NCBI GenBank assembly: GCA_023386155.1 | Contig: JAEWKH010000080.1 | Location: 1-12,835, forward strand | DNA: 12,835 nt | Direction of reading: 5' to 3' | Source of the DNA: Pseudomonadota bacterium | GTDB lineage: Bacteria > Pseudomonadota > Alphaproteobacteria > Rhizobiales > Beijerinckiaceae | In this document: positions 5,767 through 12,088 of the stretch, piece after piece | How positions within the stretch are numbered: position 1 is the first letter of the stretch | How the letters are laid out: each line of letters starts with the position of its first letter | The notes under the pieces: generated by a model | Told to the model about the DNA's origin: nothing | Seen by the model: only the letters and a program-made list of their open reading frames with translations | Database searches by the model: none | Position numbers and translations under genes: made by a program

Positions 5767-6033
5767 TCAGTACGACGACGTGGAGCGCCGACCGGCGATC
5801 AGGCCATAGATGAAGAGAACGATGATCGCCCCGACGATGGCGCCGATGAATCCTGCCCCCTCGTCCGCCCGGTACCAGCCCAGAGCCTGCCCGAGATAGG
5901 TGGCAACGACGGCGCCCACGATGCCGAGAATGGTCGTGAGGATGAACCCGGATGGCTCGTTACGGCCCGGCATGATCCATTTGGCGATCACGCCCGCCAC
6001 GAAGCCGATGATGATGGTCCAGATGATGCTCAT
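5767..6033 (-). CDS. GlsB/YeaQ/YmgE-family stress membrane protein
   Basis: An 88-residue, highly hydrophobic protein with three membrane helices (about 2-20, 29-50, 61-80). Gly-rich motifs typical of the family are visible: IIGFVAGVIAKWI followed by MPGRNEPSG, then ILGIVGAVVATYLG and GAIVGAIIVLFIYGLI. The family is a transglycosylase-associated, stress-induced inner-membrane group with no defined biochemical role. The ATG at 6033 has AAGGA upstream at normal spacing. A degenerate EcfG site (6067-6091) lies 33 nt before the start, consistent with membership in the stress island. It converges on the DUF2892 gene with a shared terminator hairpin. Confidence 0.93.
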   Translation of the reverse strand: MSIIWTIIIGFVAGVIAKWIMPGRNEPSGFILTTILGIVGAVVATYLGQALGWYRADEGAGFIGAIVGAIIVLFIYGLIAGRRSTSSY

Positions 6034-6066
6034 GATGGGTCCTTGGTCTGCGTTGCCTTCACAAGC

Positions 6067-6091
6067 AACGCGGATCCTCGGCTAAGGTTGC
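6067..6091 (-). promoter_or_regulatory. Degenerate EcfG-like promoter of the GlsB/YeaQ gene
   Basis: On the minus strand GCAAC (6091-6087), a 16-base spacer and CGTT (6070-6067) differ from the EcfG consensus by one base in the -35 element. The position, 33 nt before the start codon, matches the three better sites. The second G of GGAAC is normally well conserved, so activity is uncertain. The -10 overlaps a hairpin at 6050-6071 (GCGTTGC/GCAACGC). Confidence 0.45.
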
Positions 6092-6177
6092 GGCGAAGCC
6101 TTCCCCAAAGCGCGCTTTTCATCATCTCGCCGCACTTGCAGCCGAGGCTTTCGCCCCGCCCACCTGGAGACAAGGCC

Positions 6178-6345
6178 ATGAACCCTGCTGGAGACCAATG
6201 GAACTACGAGGCCGTTCAAGCTCTTCTGTCCCTCGCCCGCGAGGGAGCTCCGGTCTCGGTGATCAGCTTGAAGCTGAAACGGCCCGTCGAGGAGGTTCGC
6301 GCCAAGCTCAACGACCTGGGCATCACTCCAGCGGCCGAGGTTTAG
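6178..6345 (+). CDS. Small HTH-like protein, 55 residues
   Basis: A 55-residue protein that appears to be mostly one helix-turn-helix-like unit: WNYEAVQALLSLAREGAPVS, then VISLKLKRPVEEVRAKLNDLGI. This pattern (aromatic, acidic helix, a glycine turn, then LKR-x-VEEVRAKL) recalls the many small rhizobial proteins of the WTxEED...LKRSxxAVRSR type, which are thought to bind DNA but are poorly studied. The ATG at 6178 has GGAGA seven bases upstream, a good ribosome site, so I regard it as a real gene despite its size. It is transcribed away from the GlsB/YeaQ gene. No clear promoter is visible; a palindromic EcfG-like half on the plus strand (6065-6089) is a weak candidate. Confidence 0.7.
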   Translation: MNPAGDQWNYEAVQALLSLAREGAPVSVISLKLKRPVEEVRAKLNDLGITPAAEV

Positions 6346-6359
6346 GTCCGGACGCCACA

Positions 6360-6389
6360 GAGGCCGCGGCGCGAAAAGGCCGGGGCCTC
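6360..6389. terminator. Possible hairpin terminator between the 55-residue gene and tRNA-Arg
   Basis: An 11-bp stem with one G-G mismatch, GAGGCCGCGGC/GCCGGGGCCTC, has an 8-nt loop. It lies 14 nt after the stop at 6345 and between convergent transcripts. No T-run is present on either strand, so this is tentative. Confidence 0.35.
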
Positions 6390-6425
6390 GAACCTTCGTA
6401 CGTTCAGTATCGATGTTAGGAAAAA

Positions 6426-6502
6426 TGGCGCGCCCGAAAGGATTCGAACCTCTGACCCCCAGATTCGTAGTCTGGTGCTCTATCCAGCTGAGCTACGGGC
6501 GC
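6426..6502 (-). tRNA. trnR: tRNA-Arg (anticodon ACG)
   Basis: On the minus strand the acceptor GCGCCCG (6502-6496) pairs with CGGGCGC (6436-6430). A discriminator G and an encoded CCA (6428-6426) follow. The D-arm TAGCTCAGCTGGATAGAGC is standard. The anticodon stem CCAGA/TCTGG encloses loop CTACGAA, giving anticodon ACG. The T-arm has GGTTCGAATCC. The total is 77 nt. The A34 is expected to be deaminated to inosine and to read CGU/CGC/CGA. Confidence 0.97.
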
Positions 6503-6661
6503 TTGGTCGGCATGTCGCTCTTGGGAAGCAACGTCCGCCGAGGCCGGTGACATAGAGGGATCTGATCCGGTTGGCAAGCCTCTTCGTGCAGAAGATGTGC
6601 GGAAAGCTTCAGTTTGCCCATGACCCGGAAGCGGAGGCCGCCTTCCGGATCCGTTCGATGC

Positions 6662-8134
6662 TCATTCCGCTTCCGTCGCATCGCCGGCCTCGGAATCGGC
6701 GCCCCCCGCCAGGGGGGACGGCCGGTCCGGGATCGTGATCTTGAAGCAGGTCTTGCCCTGGCTCTCATCGAGGATGATCGTCCCGCCATGGAGCTGGACG
6801 AGTTCCGCCGCGATCGGCAGGCCCAGGCCCGTCCCGCCCTTCTGGGCCGAGCCCTGGAAGGGGGTGAACAGGTTGGCCTTCGCCCGCTCGGGAATGCCGG
6901 GACCGTTGTCCCTGATGAGGATGCAGACCGTGCCGCCCTCCCGCGACGCGGTCACGTCGATCCGCGGCCGCCCCTCGGGCGATCCGGTCTGGCTCAGGGC
7001 CTGGACCGCGTTGCGGACCACATTCACCAGAACCCGGGAGAGCTGGTCCGGATCGGCATCGATCATCAGGTCCTCGGGCACCTGCGATTCGAAGGCGATC
7101 CCGACCTCCGGCGCGAGATCGGTCAGGTTCGACAGCTCCCCGATCAAGGGCGCCAGGGGAATGAGTCGCCGCTGCGGCAGGGGCTCCGTCGCCCGGCCAT
7201 AGGCCAGGGTGGTCTCGCAGAAGGCGATGGCCCGGTCGAGGGTGTTGACCAGCCTGGGGGCGATGCGCTGGACGCTCTCGTCGCTGACATTGTCGAGGCG
7301 ATCGGTGAGAAGCTGGGCCGTGGTGAGCATGTTGCGCAGCTCGTGGTTGATCTTGCTGACCGCCAGGCCCAGCTGCGCCAGGCGCCGCTTCTGGCGCAGC
7401 TCGTCGGCGAGCGTCGTCTCCATGCGGGCGAGCGCCTGCTCGGCGAGGCCGATCTCGTCGTCGCGGTCGGTCGGCTGGATGACCCGGGAGGCGTCCTCCG
7501 GATTGCTCGAGAACTCCGCGATGTTGCCGGTGAGCCGCCGCACCGGACGCACGATCACCCATTGCAGGGTGAGGTAGACGAGGCTCGCCGTGATGATGGA
7601 GATGAAGAGGGACAGGAACAGGATGTTGCGCGAGAACTCGATCATGGCGCGGCGCAGGGGCGCCTGGTCGAGGATCAGCTCGACGAACTCCACCCCCATG
7701 CCGGCCCCGATGACCCGAATCGGCTTGTCCGCGGGATGGAACAGGACCGAGAAGGCGTCCTGGACCAGGGTCATCCATTTCGCGTCGCGCAGGTCGACCG
7801 TCTTGCTCACCTCCTGCGGCATCTCCCCCGCCGCGAGCAGGCTCCGGCGGCCTCCTCCCTTCAGGGCGATGGCCCTGGCCCCGACCCCGTGCAGGAGGCG
7901 CAGCTCCAGCTCTTCCGACAGGGATTCCTCAGGCGCGGCATCCAGAACCATGGCGGCGATCTGGGCTGCCGCCAGGCGGTCATTGAGCCAGGTCAGGCGG
8001 AAATTGGCCACGGAGGGCACATAGATGAGCACCTCCGCGATCATCACGAAGAGGACCGTCAGCAGGAGCAGGCGCGCGGAAAGCCCGAACTGGCTCAGGA
8101 AACGCCCGGCGATAGTGGTCGGCTTGCGGTTCAT
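6662..8134 (-). CDS. Orphan sensor histidine kinase (HAMP, HisKA, HATPase)
   Basis: A 490-residue inner-membrane kinase. There are two membrane helices (about 20-38 and 171-193) around a periplasmic sensor domain of about 130 residues that I do not recognise. A HAMP linker follows (about 194-247). The HisKA H-box has His264 in SKINHELRNML. The ATPase domain has an N-box with Asn371/Asn375 (NVVRNAVQAL), DNGPGIP at 409-415 and GGTGLGLP at 433-440. All catalytic motifs are intact. The C-terminal 20 residues are acidic. The ATG at 8134 has only a weak GGAA upstream, but translation could be coupled to the ORF ending at 8131 (ATGA). No response regulator lies within the window, so partner and target are unknown. 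A VTT-family membrane gene lies upstream on the same strand. Confidence 0.95.
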   Translation of the reverse strand: MNRKPTTIAGRFLSQFGLSARLLLLTVLFVMIAEVLIYVPSVANFRLTWLNDRLAAAQIAAMVLDAAPEESLSEELELRLLHGVGARAIALKGGGRRSLLAAGEMPQEVSKTVDLRDAKWMTLVQDAFSVLFHPADKPIRVIGAGMGVEFVELILDQAPLRRAMIEFSRNILFLSLFISIITASLVYLTLQWVIVRPVRRLTGNIAEFSSNPEDASRVIQPTDRDDEIGLAEQALARMETTLADELRQKRRLAQLGLAVSKINHELRNMLTTAQLLTDRLDNVSDESVQRIAPRLVNTLDRAIAFCETTLAYGRATEPLPQRRLIPLAPLIGELSNLTDLAPEVGIAFESQVPEDLMIDADPDQLSRVLVNVVRNAVQALSQTGSPEGRPRIDVTASREGGTVCILIRDNGPGIPERAKANLFTPFQGSAQKGGTGLGLPIAAELVQLHGGTIILDESQGKTCFKITIPDRPSPLAGGADSEAGDATEAE

Positions 8135-8316
8135 TCACGTTGCATTCCAGGCGGCGAGCCGGGACGGGCCTTCGCCGCGACCAGGGATTCTGGGCCGACG
8201 GCTGGAGAAACTCCACCGCCGCTCCCAGCAATATCTGAAATATAGGTGGTCCGGGATGGATCCCGTCTGCTGGCGCATCGTTCCTCGCGAAAAACCCGAT
8301 CCGCTCTCTCGATCAT
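8131..8316 (-). CDS. Possible 61-residue coupled ORF between the VTT gene and the kinase
   Basis: The ATG at 8316 overlaps the stop of the VTT gene as ATGA, and its own TGA (8133-8131) overlaps the kinase ATG, again as ATGA. A GAGG lies four bases before the start. The product is Arg/Ser/Gly/Pro-rich with no motif, membrane segment or known relative that I can see. The double overlap is neat but may be chance in GC-rich DNA. The alternative is a simple 178-bp leader with a kinase promoter (a TATATT lies at 8244-8239). Low confidence. Confidence 0.3.
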   Translation of the reverse strand: MIERADRVFREERCASRRDPSRTTYISDIAGSGGGVSPAVGPESLVAAKARPGSPPGMQRE

Positions 8317-9110
8317 GACCCCTCGTCGGCGACGCGCCGGCGCCAGTTCCTCAGCGCAACCGGAACCAGCGCCAGAAATGCCAGGATAGCTAGAGCGATC
8401 ATCAACTCGGGCGTCAACAGGCTTCCGGCACTGAGATCGACGTCGCACCCTCCTCGGCCCGAAGCCAGGCAGCCGGCGCGGAGCTCCTCCTGCCTGGATA
8501 TGGTCTCGTCGAGACCGGATCCGGCGAAGGCGAAGGCGAAGGAGACGGGCAGCATGCCCATCTGGGTCGCGAGCATGAAGGGCCTCGTTGCCATGCCGAA
8601 GAAGGCGGCGGCGAGATTCGTCAGCCAGAACGGCACCACGGGAATCAGGCGCAGGGACAGCAGGTAGAGGAAGGCCTGCCTCCGGAAGCCGGCCGCCAGC
8701 CCCTGGACGAGGGGGCCCGCCCTCTCCAGGAGCGGCCGCCCGAGGGACGTGCGGGCGATCAGGAAGAGGGCCGTCGCTCCGAGCGTCGCCGCCATGGAGG
8801 CTGCGATCCCGCCGAGCGCCCAGCCGAACAGATAGCCCCCGATGGTGGTCAGGAACGCAGAAACCGGCAGGGACAGGGTCACGGCCGCTACGTAGATCAG
8901 GCAGAAAAGCCCCAGCATCGCCCAACGATGGACGGCGACGAGATCCTGGAGCCGATCCTGGTACTGAAGGAAGGCCTCGAAGCTCAGCGAGCGGTGCAGT
9001 CCCGACGCGAAGGTTCCGGCGAGCGCCAGGGCCATCAGCACGAGGGGCAGAATGCGCCAGAGACGGGCCGGCTCCTGTCTGCTATGAGGCTTTGGCTGCG
9101 TATCGACCAC
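8313..9110 (-). CDS. TVP38/TMEM64 (VTT domain) family membrane protein
   Basis: A 265-residue integral membrane protein. The first helix is at about 17-34. The VTT/SNARE-associated core (about 66-200) contains SLPVSAFLTTIGGYLFGWAL, then LRLIPVVPFWLTNLAAAFFG at 153-172, both diagnostic. A last helix lies at about 234-252 before a basic tail. Eukaryotic relatives are lipid scramblases and the DedA relatives include bacterial lipid transporters, so a role in membrane lipid movement is likely but not shown for this protein. An extension at 200-232 between the core and last helix carries two Cys (214, 222), which may be specific to the lineage. The start is GTG at 9110, preceded by AGGGGGA. It may be co-transcribed with the histidine kinase downstream. 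Confidence 0.92.
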   Translation of the reverse strand: MVDTQPKPHSRQEPARLWRILPLVLMALALAGTFASGLHRSLSFEAFLQYQDRLQDLVAVHRWAMLGLFCLIYVAAVTLSLPVSAFLTTIGGYLFGWALGGIAASMAATLGATALFLIARTSLGRPLLERAGPLVQGLAAGFRRQAFLYLLSLRLIPVVPFWLTNLAAAFFGMATRPFMLATQMGMLPVSFAFAFAGSGLDETISRQEELRAGCLASGRGGCDVDLSAGSLLTPELMIALAILAFLALVPVALRNWRRRVADEGS

Positions 9111-9377
9111 GGATCCCCCTGGTTTCCCCGACGATATGTAGCGTCCGGAGTGGCCGGGCCCACGGGTTTTGGAGGCCGCGGCGATGCCGGGCCGATTGCC
9201 GCATAAAGGCCAGAGCGGCGTTGACTTTGCCCCTCCATTCCGTCATAAGCCCGCAAGCTGACAGCGCTCTTCTGGGGCGCTGATCGTTTTTTCGAGACAG
9301 TTTCGGGGGCGACCCCATCTTAACCAGACGGGCGCGAGCCATCGAGCACCGCTGCCCCATTCGACCGGAGATGTGCC
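9111..9377. other. Divergent intergenic region upstream of rpmH
   Basis: This 267-bp gap separates the minus-strand VTT gene from the plus-strand rpmH operon and must hold both promoters. The best candidate for rpmH is the pair at 9221-9249. I see no coding sequence, DnaA box (TTATNCACA) or RNA gene here. Confidence 0.55.
9221..9249 (+). promoter_or_regulatory. Candidate housekeeping promoter of the rpmH operon
   Basis: TTGACT (9221-9226), a 17-base spacer and CATAAG (9244-9249) match the sigma-70-type consensus at 5/6 and 4/6 bases. It would leave a leader of about 120 nt before rpmH. Such pairs occur by chance, hence the moderate score. Confidence 0.4.
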
Positions 9378-9512
9378 GTGAAGAGGACGTATCAACCGAG
9401 CAAGCTGGTTCGCAAGCGCCGCCACGGCTTCCGTGCGCGCATGGCGACCAAGGGTGGCCGCAAGGTCATTGCCGCTCGCCGCGCCCATGGCCGCAAGCGC
9501 CTCTCGGCGTAA
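9378..9512 (+). CDS. rpmH: 50S ribosomal protein L34
   Basis: A 44-residue, very basic protein read from GTG at 9378: it starts (V)KRTYQPSKLVRKRRHGFRA and ends with an Arg/Lys-rich helix (GRKRLSA). This is the complete L34 sequence of normal length, a component of the large ribosomal subunit. GGAG lies seven bases before the GTG, and no ATG in the right position exists, so the GTG start is secure. It is the first gene of the conserved unit rpmH-rnpA-yidC-yihA, 19 nt before rnpA. Confidence 0.98.
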   Translation: MKRTYQPSKLVRKRRHGFRARMATKGGRKVIAARRAHGRKRLSA

Positions 9513-9531
9513 GCAGCTTAAGGATTGCCCG

Positions 9532-9963
9532 ATGCGCGAGCCTCGCGCAGAGTCAAGCCTCGGGCGTCTGACGAAAAGACCTGACTTCGTCGCGGCGGCC
9601 TCTGGCCGCCGCTTTCATACCGAGCGGATGACGGTTCAGGCTCGTTTGCGCGAGGGCTCGGGCCTCGGCCTGCGCTTCGGCCTCACGGTCACGAAGCGGG
9701 TCGGCCACGCCACCGAACGCAACCGGATCAAGCGCCGGCTCCGGGCTGCCATTCCCACGGCAGGCAAGGATTACACGAATATCGACGCGGACGTGGTCGT
9801 CATCGGACGCCGCGACATCCTTTCCGCCGATTTCGATCTGCTCATCGACGATCTCCGGCGCGCGCTGCGGACGGTCACCCGACCGAAAAGCGCGCTGCCT
9901 GCAGAGCGTCGCCATTCCTCACCTCCCCCCAACGGCGAGCGTCGCGGACATTCCCATGCGTGA
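9532..9963 (+). CDS. rnpA: Ribonuclease P protein component
   Basis: A 143-residue basic protein that binds RNase P RNA and helps it remove tRNA 5' leaders. The signature ERNRIKRRLR (RNR motif, 62-71) is intact, preceded by the beta-strand FGLTVTKRVGHA and the N-terminal RPDFVAAASGRRFHT. The C-terminus (about 118-143) is a Pro/Arg/His-rich tail beyond the fold. The frame is open from 9433, but the ATG at 9532 has AAGGA seven bases upstream and gives the normal N-terminus; the extension would overlap rpmH. Its last 8 nt overlap the yidC start, suggesting coupled translation. Confidence 0.97.
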   Translation: MREPRAESSLGRLTKRPDFVAAASGRRFHTERMTVQARLREGSGLGLRFGLTVTKRVGHATERNRIKRRLRAAIPTAGKDYTNIDADVVVIGRRDILSADFDLLIDDLRRALRTVTRPKSALPAERRHSSPPPNGERRGHSHA

Positions 9964-12061
9964 AGACAACCGAAATCTCATCGTCGCCATCGCGCTGTCG
10001 CTGGCGATCCTGCTAGGCTGGCAATACTTCTTTGCGGCTCCCCAGGCCGAAAGGCAGCGGCAGGCCGCCCAGCAGGCGCAGTCCACGCAGGTCAATCCCA
10101 CGGCGCCGAATGCGCCGCCGAGCCCGAGCCAGGCTGGCGGTGCCTCGCCCACCGTGCCGGGAACGGTTCCGGGCACGCCGGCGGCCTCGGCTGTCCAAAC
10201 CCGTGAGGCCGCCCTCGCCGCCTCGCCGCGCGTGACCATCGACACCCCCGCCATCGCCGGCTCCATCAACCTGCGCGGCGGCCGCATCGACGACGTGGCG
10301 CTGAAGAACTATCGCGAGACCGTCGACCCCAATAGCCCGATCATCGTGCTCCTGTCGCCCGCCGGCACCCAGAACCCGTATTACGCGGAATTCGGCTGGG
10401 TCGGCGCCCAGGCCGGCAGCCTGCCGAACCAGAACACCGTCTGGACGGCCGACAAGACCTCGCTGACCCCCGGCAGCCCCGTCACCCTGACCTGGCAGAA
10501 CGAGCAGGGTCTGGTCTTCCGCCGCACGATCTCGGTCGACGACAAGTACATGTTCACGGTCAAGGACGGGGTCGAGAACCGCGGCTCGGCTCCCGTGACG
10601 CTGCAGCCCTACAGCCTCGTTTCCCGCCACGGAATGCCGGTCACCCTCGGCTATTACGTGCTGCACGAGGGCATGATCGGCGTCCTCGGGGACGAGGGCC
10701 TCCAGGAGATCACCTACGCCAACCTGGACAAGAAGGAGCCGATCGCGGGCGGCAGCACGGTCGGCCAGATCTGGAACTCGGTCACCGGAGGCTTCCTCGG
10801 CATCACAGACAAGTACTGGGCCGCGGCCGTTATCCCCGATCAGACGCAGCCCTTCCAGGGCTCCTTCACGTCGCAGCATGGGCAGACTGCGGATCGCACC
10901 TACCAGGCGACGATTGCGGGTGCATCGCAGACGCTCCAGCCCGGCGCGACGACCGAAGTGACCCAGCGCCTGTTCGCCGGCGCCAAGGAGGTCGCGACCG
11001 TCGACGCCTATCACGAGACCTACAGCATCAAGAACTTCGATCTCCTGATCGACTGGGGCTGGTTCTACTTCATCACCAAGCCGCTGTTTAAGGTGCTCGA
11101 CTTCTTCTTCCGCCTGTTCGGCAACTTCGGCGTCGCGATCCTGCTCGTCACGGTGCTGCTGAAGATCCTGTTCTTCCCGCTCGCCAACAAGTCCTACGCC
11201 TCCATGGCGAAGATGAAGGCCGTGCAGCCGGAGATGGCCTCGATCCGCGAGCGCTATGCGGACGACAAGATGAAGCAGCAGCAGGCGCTGATGGAGCTCT
11301 ACAAGAAGGAGAAGATCAACCCGCTCGCCGGCTGCTGGCCGGTGCTGGTCCAGATCCCCGTCTTCTTCGCGCTCTACAAGATCCTGTTCGTCACCATCGA
11401 GATGCGGCACGCGCCGTTCTTCGGCTGGATCCGCGATCTCGCGGCGCCCGATCCGACCTCGATCTTCAACCTCTTCGGCCTGCTGCCCTTCGCCGTGCCG
11501 TCGATGCTGCTGATCGGTGTCTGGCCGATCCTGATGGGCATCACGATGTTCATCCAGATGAAGATGAACCCGGAGCCGCCGGATCCGGTGCAGAAGATGA
11601 TGTTCACCTGGATGCCGGTGTTCTTTGCGCTGTACAAGGTGTTGCTGGTCACCATCGAGATGCGGCACGCGCCGTTCTTCGGCTGGATCCGCGACCTCGC
11701 GGCACCCGACCCGACCTCGCTGTTCAACCTGTTCGGCCTCCTGCCCTACACGCCGCCGGACTTCCTCCACCTCGGCATCTGGCCGCTCATCATGGGCGTG
11801 ACGATGTTCGTGCAGATGAAGATGAACCCCGCGCCGCCGGACCCGGTCCAGGCCCAGGTCTTCACCTTCATGCCGATCATCTTCACCTTCATGCTCGGCT
11901 CGTTCCCGGCCGGCCTGGTGATCTACTGGGCCTGGAACAACACCCTGTCGGTGATCCAGCAATACGTGATCATGCGGCGCAACGGGGTGAAGGTGGAGCT
12001 ATGGGACAACCTGCGCTCGACGTTCTCGCGCACGCCGAAGACGGCCAAGGCCAAGAGCTGA
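9956..12061 (+). CDS. yidC: Membrane protein insertase YidC with an internal 86-residue duplication
   Basis: YidC inserts and folds inner-membrane proteins, alone or with SecYEG. This one has 701 residues. TM1 lies at about 7-26, then a Pro/Gln/Thr linker to about 90 and the large periplasmic P1 domain (about 91-370). TM2 (about 391-412) has Lys403 where the E. coli enzyme has its hydrophilic-groove Arg. The cytosolic hairpin (413-457) contains AKMKAVQPEM, and GCWPVLVQIP leads into TM3. Residues 469-554 (TM3, EMRHAPFFGWIRDL, TM4 and loop ending TWMP) are then repeated as 555-640 before the normal TM5/TM6 (IIFTFMLGSFPAGLVIYWAW). Without one copy it would be 615 residues, in the range usual for alphaproteobacteria. 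Both copies are in frame, and two extra helices keep the ends on their normal sides. The C-terminus is basic. The ATG at 9956 overlaps rnpA by 8 nt. Confidence 0.97.
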   Translation: MREDNRNLIVAIALSLAILLGWQYFFAAPQAERQRQAAQQAQSTQVNPTAPNAPPSPSQAGGASPTVPGTVPGTPAASAVQTREAALAASPRVTIDTPAIAGSINLRGGRIDDVALKNYRETVDPNSPIIVLLSPAGTQNPYYAEFGWVGAQAGSLPNQNTVWTADKTSLTPGSPVTLTWQNEQGLVFRRTISVDDKYMFTVKDGVENRGSAPVTLQPYSLVSRHGMPVTLGYYVLHEGMIGVLGDEGLQEITYANLDKKEPIAGGSTVGQIWNSVTGGFLGITDKYWAAAVIPDQTQPFQGSFTSQHGQTADRTYQATIAGASQTLQPGATTEVTQRLFAGAKEVATVDAYHETYSIKNFDLLIDWGWFYFITKPLFKVLDFFFRLFGNFGVAILLVTVLLKILFFPLANKSYASMAKMKAVQPEMASIRERYADDKMKQQQALMELYKKEKINPLAGCWPVLVQIPVFFALYKILFVTIEMRHAPFFGWIRDLAAPDPTSIFNLFGLLPFAVPSMLLIGVWPILMGITMFIQMKMNPEPPDPVQKMMFTWMPVFFALYKVLLVTIEMRHAPFFGWIRDLAAPDPTSLFNLFGLLPYTPPDFLHLGIWPLIMGVTMFVQMKMNPAPPDPVQAQVFTFMPIIFTFMLGSFPAGLVIYWAWNNTLSVIQQYVIMRRNGVKVELWDNLRSTFSRTPKTAKAKS
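11360..11617 (+). repeat. Tandem repeat copy 1 within yidC (258 bp)
   Basis: This copy encodes YidC residues 469-554, from VFFALYK to TWMP. It is contiguous with the normal TM3 lead-in (GCWPVLVQIP). The period is exactly 258 bp. Compared by eye with copy 2, 207 of 258 bases and 66 of 86 residues are identical. Confidence 0.95.
11618..11875 (+). repeat. Tandem repeat copy 2 within yidC (258 bp)
   Basis: This copy encodes YidC residues 555-640, from VFFALYK to TFMP. It is contiguous with the normal TM5 (IIFTFMLGSF). Differences from copy 1 cluster in the stretch after GLLP and in the loop before the final MP, while residues at repeat positions 11-34 are identical. Confidence 0.95.
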
Positions 12062-12086
12062 GGGCCGAGAGCTGAGGGCCGAGAGC
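12054..12086 (+). repeat. 14-bp tandem repeat at the yidC-yihA junction
   Basis: The unit AGAGCTGAGGGCCG occurs twice in a row (12054-12067, 12068-12081) with five further bases. The first unit contains the yidC stop codon and the array ends two bases before the yihA ATG. The GAGGG and GAGAG it carries are the only Shine-Dalgarno-like bases before yihA. Confidence 0.9.
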
Positions 12087-12088
12087 CG

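Noticed and set aside
6625..6648. Hairpin CCGGAAGCGG/CCGCCTTCCGG after the histidine kinase
   Set aside because: One bulge and no T-run; possible terminator but too weak to annotate.
6614..8245. 543-codon open frame antisense to the histidine kinase
   Set aside because: Arg/Gly/Gln/Leu-rich composition, no domain, and fully covered by the kinase gene with intact motifs.
8252..8265. Palindrome CGGGAT-GG-ATCCCG in the kinase leader
   Set aside because: Short and isolated with no second copy, and no known operator of this form.
8131..8925. 264-codon frame overlapping the VTT gene
   Set aside because: It lies mostly inside the VTT gene in another frame; only the last 61 codons, after the VTT stop, are considered as a possible small ORF.
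9111..9377. Possible replication origin upstream of rpmH
   Set aside because: rpmH-rnpA lies near dnaA in some bacteria, but there is no DnaA-box cluster or dnaA gene here.
10150..10180. Near-palindrome GTGCCGGGAACGGTTCCGGGCAC in yidC, including a GGAAC
   Set aside because: It lies in the Pro/Gly-rich linker coding region, where repeated CCG/GGC codons produce such symmetry; no start codon is suitably placed for a promoter.
10013..11962. 649-codon open frame antisense to yidC
   Set aside because: Its product is a His/Arg/Gly/Asp-rich, low-complexity sequence typical of the shadow frame of a GC-rich gene, and the sense strand encodes unmistakable YidC.
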